64,000 nt of DNA from Gammaproteobacteria bacterium (lineage in GTDB: Bacteria > Pseudomonadota > Gammaproteobacteria > DSM-16500). The position numbers and the translations under genes are program-made. Shown piece by piece: positions 1 to 10,620 of this stretch. The DNA lies in contig JACDDU010000004.1 of NCBI GenBank assembly GCA_013816845.1, forward strand, positions 248,001-312,000. Direction: 5' to 3'. The number at the start of each line of letters is the position of its first letter. Position 1 is the first letter of the stretch. The notes below the pieces were generated by a model. It was not told where the DNA came from and ran no database searches. It worked only from the letters and a program-made list of their open reading frames with translations.

Positions 1-21
1 AACCAAGCTTGGTTGTTTTTT
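1..21 (+). terminator. possible terminator at the left edge
   Basis: AACCAAGCTTGGTT is a perfect 14-base palindrome followed by GTTTTTT. A five-pair stem with an AGCT loop and a T-run fits a weak Rho-independent terminator of a gene left of the window. It could equally be part of an unseen coding sequence crossing the edge. Confidence 0.35.
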
Positions 22-141
22 GATTTTTAGAAGTTGTGCGCATAATTCCGCCGAAATAAGTTATTTCCTTAAGTATAATCAAGATTTAACAAAATCAAGC
101 ACACTAACCTAATGATTTCAATCAAATAAAAAAAATATTTT

Positions 142-158
142 CTTAAAGAAATCTTACC
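142..158 (+). promoter_or_regulatory. PmrA-box-like direct repeat upstream of the ankyrin/HExxH gene
   Basis: CTTAAA and CTTACC begin exactly 11 bases apart. The PmrA box described for Legionella and Coxiella effector promoters is two CTTAAT-like half sites with this period. The second half site is degenerate here. A TATAAT sequence lies at 200-205. This is the weakest of the four such sites in the window, but it sits about 90 bases before an effector-like gene. Confidence 0.4.
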
Positions 159-245
159 TTTTAGATAAGCCTCCTGATAAGTTGTTCTTACTTCGTTGCT
201 ATAATTAATAATCATTAATTAATAAAAGCTGAGATTGCGAAACAC

Positions 246-3200
246 ATGTCAAATACACGCGCCAAGTATTTATCACTTAAAGAAAAAATTGAACGCGGCT
301 CTTTCGATAATCAGGATTTATATACGGATATTTTTGTTGCAAATTTAGATCCAGTTGAAATTGAGCAACTTTATTTGGCTGCTATCAATAAAAACGCCAG
401 TTTTTTTTTAAGCATCCCCAAAACTGAACTTACCCATAATGTGTGTATGGCAATCGTAACGATTTCTGTTGGCTTTAAGAAATTTATCCCTGATGAGCAA
501 TTAAATGATTACGATATTCTTTATGTTATTGCTGGTGGCGAGAATAAAGGACTCAAGTTTGTTCCTGAGGCCATGCGCGATTTTAAAATGTGCTTGAGAG
601 CTGTGAAGAGCAATGATGTCCGACAATATTTGTATGGTGATAATTGGCGTGCACTTGAATTCATTCCAGAGCCATTACTTATGCATAAGGAATTTTCAAA
701 TGCTATTTCTAGATTTGAAGAGGAAATTAAGAAAAATTGGCAACGTATAGAAAAATTTCCACTCTCGCTGCGTAACTTTGATATTTGTATGCATGCAGTT
801 AACCAAAACTGGCAAGCTATTCACAGCGTCCCGCCTTCTTTATTGCAACGAGTCGAATTTAAAGAAGCCATATTAAATTGGCAAGCTGAAATACGACATG
901 ATTGGCGCATGTTGAAAACTACTCCCCCTGAGATTTTAACGACTGAAATTTGCATCGCAGCCATTAAGCAAAATTTTTTAGCCATTGAATATATTCCAAA
1001 AGAAGCTCAAGACTTTAATTTTTATATGGAAGCGATTAAGTTATATCCCGCTGAACTGTTGCCGTGGTTAGAAAATTATAAAATCAAGACTTCCTTAAAT
1101 GCGGAGCAATTCAAAATGGTTTGCGCGGAAATTGCAAAAAAACATCCTAGCGTTTTGAAATTCTTATTATTTCAAGCTATTGAAGAAGGTAATGACCAAG
1201 AAGTAAAAAATATAATAGAAATAGATGCTACTTTAGTTAACAATCAATCGAAAGTCATAGACTTAGAAAATAAGTTTGATGAAAACATGACTTATAGTTT
1301 GCAGTATCCATTTCCTTTACATGCAGCCATTTTTTATAGCTCCCAAAAGGACCATTCTGAAAATCGAGAACATATCGTTAAATTATTGTTGGAAAATAAT
1401 GCAGACCCCAATGCGAAAGCTAACCTTGGTGATACTGTCTTACATTGTGCAGCGAGTATGGGAAAGGTGTCATTTTTAGAGCTATTGATCGAACATGGTG
1501 CAGAAATCGAAGAAAAAGATGAAGGGGGACATCTGACAGCTTTTCATTATGCTGCCATATTTGGGCAACTCGATAATATGGCAGAACTAAAAAGACTTGG
1601 TGCTGATATCAATGCTAAAAGTGAAACGGATGCTAATGCTTTTCATTTAATTGCTGGATTTGAAAATAGAGAAATAATAGCAAAAAAATTAATCGATTTT
1701 GGTATTGATTACGATGACCGTGATTGTGACCATGAAACGCCTTTCGATATTTCGAGTGGAGCAGGTTTGGCAATGGCTCAGCGCCTAATAGATTACGCAC
1801 AACTGCGAAAGGATTTTTTCAAAGCTATTGAACAAGGTAACACTGAAAAAGTTAGAGAAATTTTAATTAAAGATAAAGCCATTATTGAAGCGACTTCTAG
1901 TGGCATGTTCTTTTACGGTAAACATGCCTTCATTCAATTTTATCCTTTACATATGGCTGCAGTGTATGGTCATGATGAAATTATAGATTTGCTTTTAAGT
2001 GTATCAACTAACATTAATGAGCAAGACATGTTGGGTAACACTGCTCTTTCTTATGCAGCTGCATTTGGTCATCAATCAATTTTTGAAAAATTAATCAAGG
2101 TAGGTGCTGATATTAACATTAAGTATAACGGTATGACCCTCTTATTTGCTGCAGCAAATGATAAAGGGACTCCAGAAATGATAGCGCAGTTAATAAAGGC
2201 TGGAATGAATATTAATGAAACTGATGAAGAAGGAAGAACTCCTTTACATTGTGCGGCTCAGGATGGGAATTTGGAAGCAGCCAAAAAACTGATCGAATTA
2301 GGTGCTAAAACAAACATTAAAGACCGTTATGGTCGAACCCCTTTTGACCGCGCAGCATCGAAAGGTTATCCAGCTTTGATGAAATTGTTACAACCAAAAG
2401 TAATGGCAGCAGCAGAAATGCACTCCGAAAAAGAAAAACCTCATACTCTTTTTGCAGAAAAAATAGATAAGAAGCAACCTGTTTATCGTTTAATGGAAGA
2501 GGGGAGATATTTAATGAAGTCCTTCCAATACGAAGAAGCTAATAAACGATTTCGAGAGGCCTTAAATGCAATTAATCCTAATCTTAATTCTCAAACCCAT
2601 TTAAAAACCATATTACAACAATATATAGATAAAAGTAGTCAGTTAGCACAGAAGTCTTCTTATCCCTATCAACATCAATCGGGGTCTCCCCTTGATGTTG
2701 CTGCAATATTAATGGATCGTGTTCGTTTTGACGATAAGGTAATAAGCCCAAAAGAGATGTATGATTTTTTACAAAAAATGGTCGCAGACCCAATTTTGAA
2801 AGTGATTTTAGAATATGTAGCGTTAGATTTTATGATTAATGAAAAGGCGCATATCCGAATAGTGCAAAACTGTAATAAATCCTCAGGTAAGTTGGGCAGT
2901 GTTGTTTATGGTTTTTATAATAAATATAGTGGAATTGTAGCGAGAGGGACTTCGTTAGATCAAGAAACACAAGGCACTATTATGCATGAGATTGCTCATT
3001 ATTTTTTTAATAAAGTTTATCGCAATAATTCAAATCCATATTATGAAAATGATTTAACACATGCACACCTATTTAATGAAAAAATGAAACAAGTGCTCAT
3101 TAATTATTATCAATTTTATGATGCGAGCGTAGATATTTCGAGACTAACACAGATGAATTCCTGGGCTATAGGAACAGAACTCGCGGAAAAATTTCAAACA

Positions 3201-3452
3201 CTTGAATCGGGAAGTATACTCAAAGAAATTTTAAATATTTACAAATATTATACAGAAATGGAAGAGGCTAAAGAATTTGTGGTTCGTCTCCCCCAAGTAA
3301 TTGCTAGCGAGTATACACCCACTGAAATGGTGCTTCTTGAACCTTTGTTAGAATATTACCAGCACTATTTATTACCTGAGTGCAGTAACTCCAAACTCAT
3401 TCTCACTGAGCTTATTAATGATCGACATAACCCACACTGGTTGGATCTTTAA
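246..3452 (+). CDS. ankyrin-repeat protein with DUF4116-like N-terminus and HExxH metallopeptidase motif
   Basis: This 1068-residue protein has three parts. Residues about 50-280 hold repeats of roughly 25-45 residues with a W/L-x-x-(I/F)-P pattern (LEFIPEPLL, IEKFPLSLR, IHSVPPSLL), resembling DUF4116 repeats known from eukaryote-associated bacteria. Residues about 350-720 hold two blocks of ankyrin repeats (for example GDTVLHCAASMG and GRTPLHCAAQDG). A short TPR-like helical pair follows. The C-terminal 200 residues contain HEIAH, with H914, E915 and H918 as expected zinc ligands and catalytic Glu. There is no signal peptide. I infer a translocated effector in which the repeats bind a host protein and the C-terminus may be a zinc protease. 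The third metal ligand was not identified, so activity is unproven. Confidence 0.85.
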   Translation: MSNTRAKYLSLKEKIERGSFDNQDLYTDIFVANLDPVEIEQLYLAAINKNASFFLSIPKTELTHNVCMAIVTISVGFKKFIPDEQLNDYDILYVIAGGENKGLKFVPEAMRDFKMCLRAVKSNDVRQYLYGDNWRALEFIPEPLLMHKEFSNAISRFEEEIKKNWQRIEKFPLSLRNFDICMHAVNQNWQAIHSVPPSLLQRVEFKEAILNWQAEIRHDWRMLKTTPPEILTTEICIAAIKQNFLAIEYIPKEAQDFNFYMEAIKLYPAELLPWLENYKIKTSLNAEQFKMVCAEIAKKHPSVLKFLLFQAIEEGNDQEVKNIIEIDATLVNNQSKVIDLENKFDENMTYSLQYPFPLHAAIFYSSQKDHSENREHIVKLLLENNADPNAKANLGDTVLHCAASMGKVSFLELLIEHGAEIEEKDEGGHLTAFHYAAIFGQLDNMAELKRLGADINAKSETDANAFHLIAGFENREIIAKKLIDFGIDYDDRDCDHETPFDISSGAGLAMAQRLIDYAQLRKDFFKAIEQGNTEKVREILIKDKAIIEATSSGMFFYGKHAFIQFYPLHMAAVYGHDEIIDLLLSVSTNINEQDMLGNTALSYAAAFGHQSIFEKLIKVGADINIKYNGMTLLFAAANDKGTPEMIAQLIKAGMNINETDEEGRTPLHCAAQDGNLEAAKKLIELGAKTNIKDRYGRTPFDRAASKGYPALMKLLQPKVMAAAEMHSEKEKPHTLFAEKIDKKQPVYRLMEEGRYLMKSFQYEEANKRFREALNAINPNLNSQTHLKTILQQYIDKSSQLAQKSSYPYQHQSGSPLDVAAILMDRVRFDDKVISPKEMYDFLQKMVADPILKVILEYVALDFMINEKAHIRIVQNCNKSSGKLGSVVYGFYNKYSGIVARGTSLDQETQGTIMHEIAHYFFNKVYRNNSNPYYENDLTHAHLFNEKMKQVLINYYQFYDASVDISRLTQMNSWAIGTELAEKFQTLESGSILKEILNIYKYYTEMEEAKEFVVRLPQVIASEYTPTEMVLLEPLLEYYQHYLLPECSNSKLILTELINDRHNPHWLDL

Positions 3453-3464
3453 CGGAACCGTTAA
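3449..3464. terminator. short hairpin between convergent genes
   Basis: TTAACGG and CCGTTAA form a seven-pair stem around AA. It overlaps the stop codon of the ankyrin gene and lies 40 bases from the stop of the convergent giant gene. There is no clean T-run, so a role as a bidirectional terminator is tentative. Confidence 0.3.
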
Positions 3465-3505
3465 TATTAATAAAGATTTTAATTATTTACCTTTTCATGT
3501 TTACA

Positions 3506-6500
3506 TTAGAAGTAAGGCACAAAAGGATTTGGCGTATTAATGATATCACCGCAAGCTTTCTCTAATCCCCTATCTAATCCGGCGCCCATAGCCCCATGTT
3601 TAGCTTCATGCATGGCGAAGCCAAATGTTAAATTCGTCATCGCCTCAGCTAAAATTCCTACGCGTTGTGGTCCTTTTGCAGTCATATAATCATCTACCAT
3701 TTTGTTATATTCTATTCCGCGTGCGGTGTTGCGTTTATCTGCCTCTTTAGAGAAGGAAATGCCTGTTGTTTGGAATAACATTGCATTATACCCATCACGC
3801 ACTAAGCGACCCGATTCAATCACTTCATCAATGGGATGCAATGCCTGATGCACCAACGATGTTTTAGCTCGTTCAACGCCTGCATTAAACTCGCTTAAAT
3901 AATCAAACCATGTTGCTTCTTTTTCCGGTTTGATTGTAGAGGTCTCAGCTGAATTTTTACGGATAAAACAAATTTGCGGATTATCGTATTTAGCAATTTG
4001 TGTACTAATAAATTGGGTTAAGTTGGAATTCAGATAATTTTCATTCATTAATGCTGCATCATAAACAAAAACCAATTCATTTTGTTTATTGTGATATGAA
4101 ACAATTTGTGCGCCCTGAATAGGTGAGTTGTAAATTTGAATATTATCTTCGGGAACTGATGCTACAAAGATAGATTGGCTTTGGTCTGGCGCCGCAAATG
4201 TCACGTCATTTTCAATTCCGCTAGAAGGAGACGTAATTTTTTTAAGACGACCCGCAAATTGGTGGGAAAAATTTGCATCATAAAGCGGTAGCTTAGTCTG
4301 ATAATTTTTATTGGTTTCGTGAGTAATTTGACGACTATTTTCACTTGTTGTCACGAGCGATCCTGTGATTTTCTCAGCGCTAAAATCCGTTCCGCTTGCA
4401 CCATACACTTTAGGTTTGAGAATACTTTTTTCTTTTCTTAATTGCGATAAAATTGAAAGAGTACTTAAGTGAGAAGAATTATTATTGTTAAATGGAGCAA
4501 CGCCTTTATTTATTCCCACTCCTTGTTGCGTTGACTCAGTATGTTCATGGATAGGAATAGCTGTGAAAGTCTCGGGATGTAAATTCAATTTACCATGGGA
4601 AAGAATTGCTCCTGCTTCGCTGCGAATGTGATAGACAGTAAATTCATTGTCACTTGCGTTGAGATCATCGATGATTTCAATGCCACTCATTTCTTTTACC
4701 CGTGACTCATTGGAGGAACCGTGATTAACTTCAAAATTTCCACGCGTTGAAGCGGTAAAACCATGATTACTTTCTTCTTTATGGCTTAGGTGAGATTTGA
4801 TTTCTAATTGGTTAACATCTCCCGCTAAATGACGTGTCTGCACTTTAGCGCCGTTAAGACACCACTCCCCAACATGCAATTCTAATGGTCCATTTACGCT
4901 AAAGGATTGATTAACCCATTGCTGATTCTTGCTTAGACTATTATTTTCCCGATAATCCACAGTGACATCGCCTGAAAGATATCCAGTAGCGGTAAGACTT
5001 TGTTGGTGGGCGGAAAATTGTGAAGCAAGTGCAACGCCATTTTCGATTAATTTTTCCGCTTCAATATACGCATGCTTTTTTACATGAACTGGGATTGCAT
5101 GATCAAAGGTAACGTTACCATATGGCGCAATGATTTCTAATTCACCCACATCGATAAATCCATTCCCTAATGTTTGCCAATCCTGGTCAATTTTAGTTTT
5201 GGAATAAGTTAGACTAATGTTGGGGTTAAATACTTGCGGTAATACTTCATTCCCTAAGGTTTCAATATAATTTCCATTTTCAAAAGCCCCCAAAATGGTA
5301 TTGGCTGTGTCCGCCCCATCGACAATAACATTTCCTAAATTTAATCCAGTAGATAAATTATCGTTGGAATGAGTAAGTTGATTAAAATCGTTGATTAAAG
5401 CAGGCTTTGTTAGCGTTGGGTGGTAAGATTCATTGGATTGCGTTTGCAAAATGGGTACACCACAAATAGCTGTCGCAAATCCCTGCGAGGTAGCATGATA
5501 ATGATGATCAAGGATAGGAATAGAAACATTGATGTCATTCCCAGCGCCTAGACTTAGCTTACCATTCCCTTGAAATTGTGCTCCGCGAATATCAATATCG
5601 CTTTGATGAGAAACTACAGTTACATGTTCTGGTACATTGAATTTGGTTGTAACATTATTTTGATTTTCTTGGGAAGAAGAATGCGAAGCTAAACCACACC
5701 AACTGCTCCCGGATTCTTTAATACGCTTGCTAGTTAGAACATCATACAAACGGACTTTATGGTTTTCACCATCGACAGATAAAATGGTTGATACAGGCGC
5801 GCTGAAATTTGCTGCATAGGTATTAATATCAGCATGATTTGAATTAACATGAATCTTGTTTGTTTTAGACTTAAAATTACAACCGTAGACAAAATCTTCA
5901 GTGATGGTTTTACTTGATTTAGAAAAACCTAAATAGCTAGATTTATCATGGCTTGAACTTAAAGTAATAATTTTAGCCCGAGCCTCAACCCCTTGATCTG
6001 CATCAATAAGGAGGTCACGGTCAGATAAAAAATCGCCTGCTTCACCGATCACTTGACCTTTCGTATGAAGATATGAATCATAGCCCTCTAATATGCCAGG
6101 AATGTATGGATTGTTACGATAAGGCGGGACCAAGCCTATGTTGATAATATCACCCAAAGCATCCCCATATAGAAGTTGATCTGCTCTGACCATGCCGACG
6201 AAATTAGTAAAGCCCCCTACACCAGGAAATAATGTGATGGTGTGCGCTTTGAGATAACCGTTATCATTTTGTATCGTGTCTCCACTTAAAATGAGATCAT
6301 CAGCATGCAATAAATGTCTCAACAAAGTTAATTCTTTAATAATATAAGGCGAGGAGGAAGGCGCTTGATGAATAAATAATTTGTCTTTGCCAATAAATGT
6401 TAACCGGGGACCACTCATATTGGCATAAATATCTAATTGCTCACTCGCGTCGAGATAGAGATTATGATTTAAATTGTAATGGACTAATGCATTTGGATCT

Positions 6501-9500
6501 GTAGAAAAGAAAAAACTGTCTAGCGGAGGATTATAAATTGGATCATAGATGACATTGTCATCAATCAAATGACCGACTTCATTGGCATACTTTAAATTTT
6601 CTGGCGTGGGGGCGAAGGGTCGTACAGCAATGTTTTTTCCTAATAGATAATTATCACAGGCTCGTAGCGGAAAATCGATAATTAAATCTTGCGGCGATTT
6701 AAAATAAAAAAGCTGATTCGCATTTACGTGATAACCTTTGCCGGCAATATAATCATGTGCATCAGGAAAAACACGAAAATTAGAATAGAGTTTGTCAACA
6801 TCAACTACCGCATCTGGATCGATGTGAACTTTATCATTAGCATGAAGAAATAACCCGCCACCTTTTATATCACTAGTTTCAGTTAATTCAAGCTCATCTT
6901 TTCCATTTAAGATGAGTGAAGCATTTTGATCAATTGTCACCTGACCTGCAACTTTCACCCGATCGCTTAATATTTCATTGTCTTGATGAATCGCTGTTTC
7001 GCCGTGTAACATTGCTACTTGACTCGCAATTCGGCTTTGATTTAAATCCAGTTGCTTAGTAGTAATGAAAGTGGTGGTCTGTAGATCAGTTTCAGTTAGA
7101 GAAGCTTGATTATTATTTTGCAAATGATTAACGCTTAAATTAGCTTGATCAGCCTTCATATCCCCATCATTGATTAAATGAAAGGCTTCGATTTTGCTGC
7201 GCTTGATCTCTAATTCAGCCTCTTGCTTATTATTCAACATTGAAGTGACTAATTCAGAATCTGCAAATTGAACACTACCTTTTTTTATATTTTCAAAGTC
7301 ATTAATCTTGACTTGTGATTGCTCAAAGGAAGTGGCACCCGCATTGTGTAAAAGTTCAACTTCCACCTGACTACTTTTGAAACCAAAACGTGCTTGACGA
7401 TGATTGTTTATTTTTAATGCGGTAAAATCAGTATCTTCACTTTGCGTATGGCTATTTTTTAAATTATCAAACGCATCAAATTTGACTTGGGACTGGCGGA
7501 AAGCTGTATGCCCAAAATTTTTAAAATGATTTACTTTTACAATACTTTTCTTAGCATCAAAATGATTCGCGTTTGAAAATGAGGCGGCTTGAAGTAAGCT
7601 TTGATCTAAAGAAATTGAACCTCTATTTTTTATGTCTTGAATATCAAGTTTGCTTTTAACACTATTCACTGTTCCAGTTTTTCGATTCTTGAGCTGCTGG
7701 ATCGACGCGCTGCCATTTGAAATATTTAATTGATTTTCATTTTTAAGTCGAGGAATGTCGATTTCTGCATAATCGGTCACTACACTTCCTTTAGCGCCTA
7801 TATTTAAATGAGAAATTTTATTTAACTGATGATTAAGATTGGCAAGGCCCGCAACGTCAGTGTGAGTGGACGTGTAACTGCCGCCATCTTGCGTATAGGT
7901 TGCTGATGGATGAATGTCGTGATAGTTAATAGTTGTAGAACCTTGCTTGGCTGACCATGTCCCTTGCTGATCAAAGTTTTCAACCTGCATTGCTTGTGTA
8001 TCTGCATGCATAGTACTGTTGGGGCCTTGGACAAGGTGTGCGACTTCTGTAACTAAATTATGCGTAGCTGCATGGCCATTTTCAGATAAATATTGCCCGA
8101 AATAACTTAAATTATGACTAAATGAGTTATCATGTTGAAAATGACCAACATAAAACTGCTTAGAAATATTTTCAGCACATTGGGCACTCCCTAAAGTTAT
8201 ATTGAGAGCAGATTCTTCATGAAGATTGCCTGTAAGAACGCCCTTCAAGTTAATATCAATCAAACTTTCTGTTTGGTAATGCGGTGTTAAGGAAGAAAAA
8301 CCCGTATGACAAAATTGCTGTGTTCGTTCAATGTTAGTTAGTACTTTCTTATTTTTTTCCACAGTTTGATTTTTATGATCTAGTGTATGGTTTGCCATGC
8401 TGCTGGTAACCAAGTGGTAACCATCGGCCACCACACCTTTAATATTAACAATTAAAGGAATGACATCACATAATTCAAGATCATCCCAATTCTCTTTTAT
8501 CGCTTCAAGTTCTTGAAAAATTTGGGGTAAATCTAACAGCAGTGTACCTGTATGGACTACAATATTGGCTGCCAAGCCGACATCTGTAAAAATTAACTTG
8601 AGGGCAATGATTAAAAGATTCAATGCTTGGTAAGCGTGATCCTTATTAAAAACATCTGTTTGCAGCTCAGAAAAATCAAGATGAATGATATGATTTATGG
8701 TCTCTAAAACTTTTGTTACATTGGGTACATTTAAGGTTAAATCCAAGCCAAAGAGGCGATGACGTAATGTTGCATTTGATTCAATTAATCCTAAATCTAG
8801 ATCCAGTAGATTTTTGAAAGCACATGAAGTAGTCGCTTTAGTGCGAGTCCCCACATCAATATAAGCACCTGATATAATTTGTAAATTATTTGCTTCGATA
8901 AAAGCGCGTTTGTTGACGGCAGTGATGGGATTAAGAATTAATTTTTCATGTGGCATTAATCCTCTTATAAAATGTCGATTAGTACGGAGTAGTACATTAG
9001 CTTTAGCACAATGCAGATTTCCTGTTAAGTAATGTGTATTAGCCGTTAATCGCAAATTTTCTGAAACATTCCAATTAGAAGTTTTATAAATTTTTAAAGG
9101 GCCGTGAATATTGCCATGCATTGTCGATGCATCCACATCACCATAAAATTTAGCAGAAGGCGTATTCAGTGAAATAGTGTGCGCATTTAATCTTCCTTCT
9201 TTTTCCAACATGAAGGCTTGTACATCTTTATGTTTATTATGCTTGTCATATTCTATCTGTAATGAAAGATCATTTAGCGCATCAATCTTACCGTTGCATA
9301 ATAATTTTTTAGTTTCAACAAATGATGAATCGCGCGCAAAATTAATATTATTTTTACCCACAAAAAAATAATTGCGTCCCTGCAAATAATTACAGTTTGC
9401 ATTCATTTCTACCGCAGAATCTTCATGAATAAAGTCGGAATCAATAAAAATATCATTATCAGCATCTAAGAGAGCATCTTTTAAAATAACTTTTTTGGTC

Positions 9501-10567
9501 CCAATGATTTCAATATCGCCTTCATTGTCATTCTCAAAAGATGTGATGGTTTTGCTTATCCCTGCTATTTCAATAGTATTATTGGCGAGATATTGAATGT
9601 TTTGTGCTAAACATTGATGAGTTGGATTTAAAACAAGATTATTAAGGGCTGCGAGAGATGCATTTTCTTCCACAATAAATTGTGCGCTTGAGTCTAAATT
9701 TTTAGTTTGTGTTGTGATGGATTTAGTTTTAATTAATGCATCCGGCCCAAAGGTACAATCCCCTAAGGCATTAATTAAAATATGATTAGCACACGTTATA
9801 TTGTGATTAAGTGCAAAATCACCAGCGATGACGTTAAGATTGCCGGTTAGTTCAATATCATGGGCAAAAGCGACTTGTCCCAGTGGATTTTCGATGTGAG
9901 TATCATTGAATTGCAGTTTTGATAATGTATCGAAGCAAAAATTTAAACCTTTTTTATTGGGTTCTGCTTTAAAAAGCAGGCTTGCATCTTTTATAAGAAT
10001 CACACCCAAAGGTTCGTGCGTTTCCTTATCAAGGCACTGAAATGACTCGTCATTCATTTGCATGCAAAACGGAATGACGTATTCACCTTGATCGTTTTTA
10101 CTAATTAATAATTGCTTGCGAGAGGGTGTCGTCATAATCCCCGGAAAGCCCGCATCAATACTGCCTGCCATTTGCTCAGCATCGATTTCGTAAGTATCAA
10201 TTTTAATTTCTTTGACGATTTCACTTTTAAATGTGTTTTGAGGGGAAAAAATACTATCTGGGTGGAACCCATAAGAAGGCTGATGTTCATATTTATTAAC
10301 CAGAAGTAATAAGGGATCTAGCAATGCACTTTGATGTCGTGGTCCGCGAAGGGCCTTTTTATTAATCTCTTTAATTAGTTCAGCTAAGGCGACATCGGCG
10401 GCACTATTTTCCGAATTATCAATGAAATCAATTAGTTTATGGTAATCTTGGGCCCGTTGCTGGGTAATAGATGTCCCATGAAAAAATTCTCTGATTCGAC
10501 CTGTTTTTAATTTATAATTGTGAATTGTACGCTCTACATCGATACCAAAATTACTTTTTACCATCAC
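3506..10567 (-). CDS. giant beta-solenoid / haemagglutinin-like protein without signal peptide
   Basis: The predicted protein has 2353 residues. Most of it is short beta-strand-like stretches rich in Asn, Asp, His and Gly, with repeated phrases such as LTGNLHCA, LDASEQLDIYA and LSLGAGNDINVS, as in filamentous-haemagglutinin or CdiA-type beta-helices. A finer repeat of about 20 residues lies at residues 955-1185. A hydrophobic helical stretch is at about residues 690-740. The C-terminal 150 residues are helical and may be a separate functional domain. The N-terminus (MMVKSNFGID) is helical and hydrophilic, with no Sec signal and no two-partner-secretion domain, which is odd for an adhesin. No TpsB-like partner is nearby. 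It diverges from a LuxR-type regulator gene 134 bases away, which may control it. Function unknown. Confidence 0.8.
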   Translation of the reverse strand: MMVKSNFGIDVERTIHNYKLKTGRIREFFHGTSITQQRAQDYHKLIDFIDNSENSAADVALAELIKEINKKALRGPRHQSALLDPLLLLVNKYEHQPSYGFHPDSIFSPQNTFKSEIVKEIKIDTYEIDAEQMAGSIDAGFPGIMTTPSRKQLLISKNDQGEYVIPFCMQMNDESFQCLDKETHEPLGVILIKDASLLFKAEPNKKGLNFCFDTLSKLQFNDTHIENPLGQVAFAHDIELTGNLNVIAGDFALNHNITCANHILINALGDCTFGPDALIKTKSITTQTKNLDSSAQFIVEENASLAALNNLVLNPTHQCLAQNIQYLANNTIEIAGISKTITSFENDNEGDIEIIGTKKVILKDALLDADNDIFIDSDFIHEDSAVEMNANCNYLQGRNYFFVGKNNINFARDSSFVETKKLLCNGKIDALNDLSLQIEYDKHNKHKDVQAFMLEKEGRLNAHTISLNTPSAKFYGDVDASTMHGNIHGPLKIYKTSNWNVSENLRLTANTHYLTGNLHCAKANVLLRTNRHFIRGLMPHEKLILNPITAVNKRAFIEANNLQIISGAYIDVGTRTKATTSCAFKNLLDLDLGLIESNATLRHRLFGLDLTLNVPNVTKVLETINHIIHLDFSELQTDVFNKDHAYQALNLLIIALKLIFTDVGLAANIVVHTGTLLLDLPQIFQELEAIKENWDDLELCDVIPLIVNIKGVVADGYHLVTSSMANHTLDHKNQTVEKNKKVLTNIERTQQFCHTGFSSLTPHYQTESLIDINLKGVLTGNLHEESALNITLGSAQCAENISKQFYVGHFQHDNSFSHNLSYFGQYLSENGHAATHNLVTEVAHLVQGPNSTMHADTQAMQVENFDQQGTWSAKQGSTTINYHDIHPSATYTQDGGSYTSTHTDVAGLANLNHQLNKISHLNIGAKGSVVTDYAEIDIPRLKNENQLNISNGSASIQQLKNRKTGTVNSVKSKLDIQDIKNRGSISLDQSLLQAASFSNANHFDAKKSIVKVNHFKNFGHTAFRQSQVKFDAFDNLKNSHTQSEDTDFTALKINNHRQARFGFKSSQVEVELLHNAGATSFEQSQVKINDFENIKKGSVQFADSELVTSMLNNKQEAELEIKRSKIEAFHLINDGDMKADQANLSVNHLQNNNQASLTETDLQTTTFITTKQLDLNQSRIASQVAMLHGETAIHQDNEILSDRVKVAGQVTIDQNASLILNGKDELELTETSDIKGGGLFLHANDKVHIDPDAVVDVDKLYSNFRVFPDAHDYIAGKGYHVNANQLFYFKSPQDLIIDFPLRACDNYLLGKNIAVRPFAPTPENLKYANEVGHLIDDNVIYDPIYNPPLDSFFFSTDPNALVHYNLNHNLYLDASEQLDIYANMSGPRLTFIGKDKLFIHQAPSSSPYIIKELTLLRHLLHADDLILSGDTIQNDNGYLKAHTITLFPGVGGFTNFVGMVRADQLLYGDALGDIINIGLVPPYRNNPYIPGILEGYDSYLHTKGQVIGEAGDFLSDRDLLIDADQGVEARAKIITLSSSHDKSSYLGFSKSSKTITEDFVYGCNFKSKTNKIHVNSNHADINTYAANFSAPVSTILSVDGENHKVRLYDVLTSKRIKESGSSWCGLASHSSSQENQNNVTTKFNVPEHVTVVSHQSDIDIRGAQFQGNGKLSLGAGNDINVSIPILDHHYHATSQGFATAICGVPILQTQSNESYHPTLTKPALINDFNQLTHSNDNLSTGLNLGNVIVDGADTANTILGAFENGNYIETLGNEVLPQVFNPNISLTYSKTKIDQDWQTLGNGFIDVGELEIIAPYGNVTFDHAIPVHVKKHAYIEAEKLIENGVALASQFSAHQQSLTATGYLSGDVTVDYRENNSLSKNQQWVNQSFSVNGPLELHVGEWCLNGAKVQTRHLAGDVNQLEIKSHLSHKEESNHGFTASTRGNFEVNHGSSNESRVKEMSGIEIIDDLNASDNEFTVYHIRSEAGAILSHGKLNLHPETFTAIPIHEHTESTQQGVGINKGVAPFNNNNSSHLSTLSILSQLRKEKSILKPKVYGASGTDFSAEKITGSLVTTSENSRQITHETNKNYQTKLPLYDANFSHQFAGRLKKITSPSSGIENDVTFAAPDQSQSIFVASVPEDNIQIYNSPIQGAQIVSYHNKQNELVFVYDAALMNENYLNSNLTQFISTQIAKYDNPQICFIRKNSAETSTIKPEKEATWFDYLSEFNAGVERAKTSLVHQALHPIDEVIESGRLVRDGYNAMLFQTTGISFSKEADKRNTARGIEYNKMVDDYMTAKGPQRVGILAEAMTNLTFGFAMHEAKHGAMGAGLDRGLEKACGDIINTPNPFVPYF
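7000..7710 (-). repeat. protein-level tandem repeats of about 20 residues in the giant gene
   Basis: Residues about 955-1185 repeat the pattern 'fxxSQVKxxxFxNxxx': QSQVKFDAFDNLK, SSQVEVELLHNAG, QSQVKINDFENIK, DSELVTSMLNNKQ, RSKIEAFHLINDG. About ten copies occur. The periodicity fits one coil of a right-handed beta-helix. At DNA level the copies are diverged. Confidence 0.7.
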
Positions 10568-10620
10568 TCTGCTCGTATTTTATGTTTTAATGAAAATTAT
10601 CGTAAAATAAAAAACAAGCA

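Noticed and set aside
1-43. Minus-strand frame beginning MRTTSKNQKTT and leaving the window at the left edge
   Set aside because: Only 14 codons visible; it overlaps the palindrome at the edge and cannot be judged.
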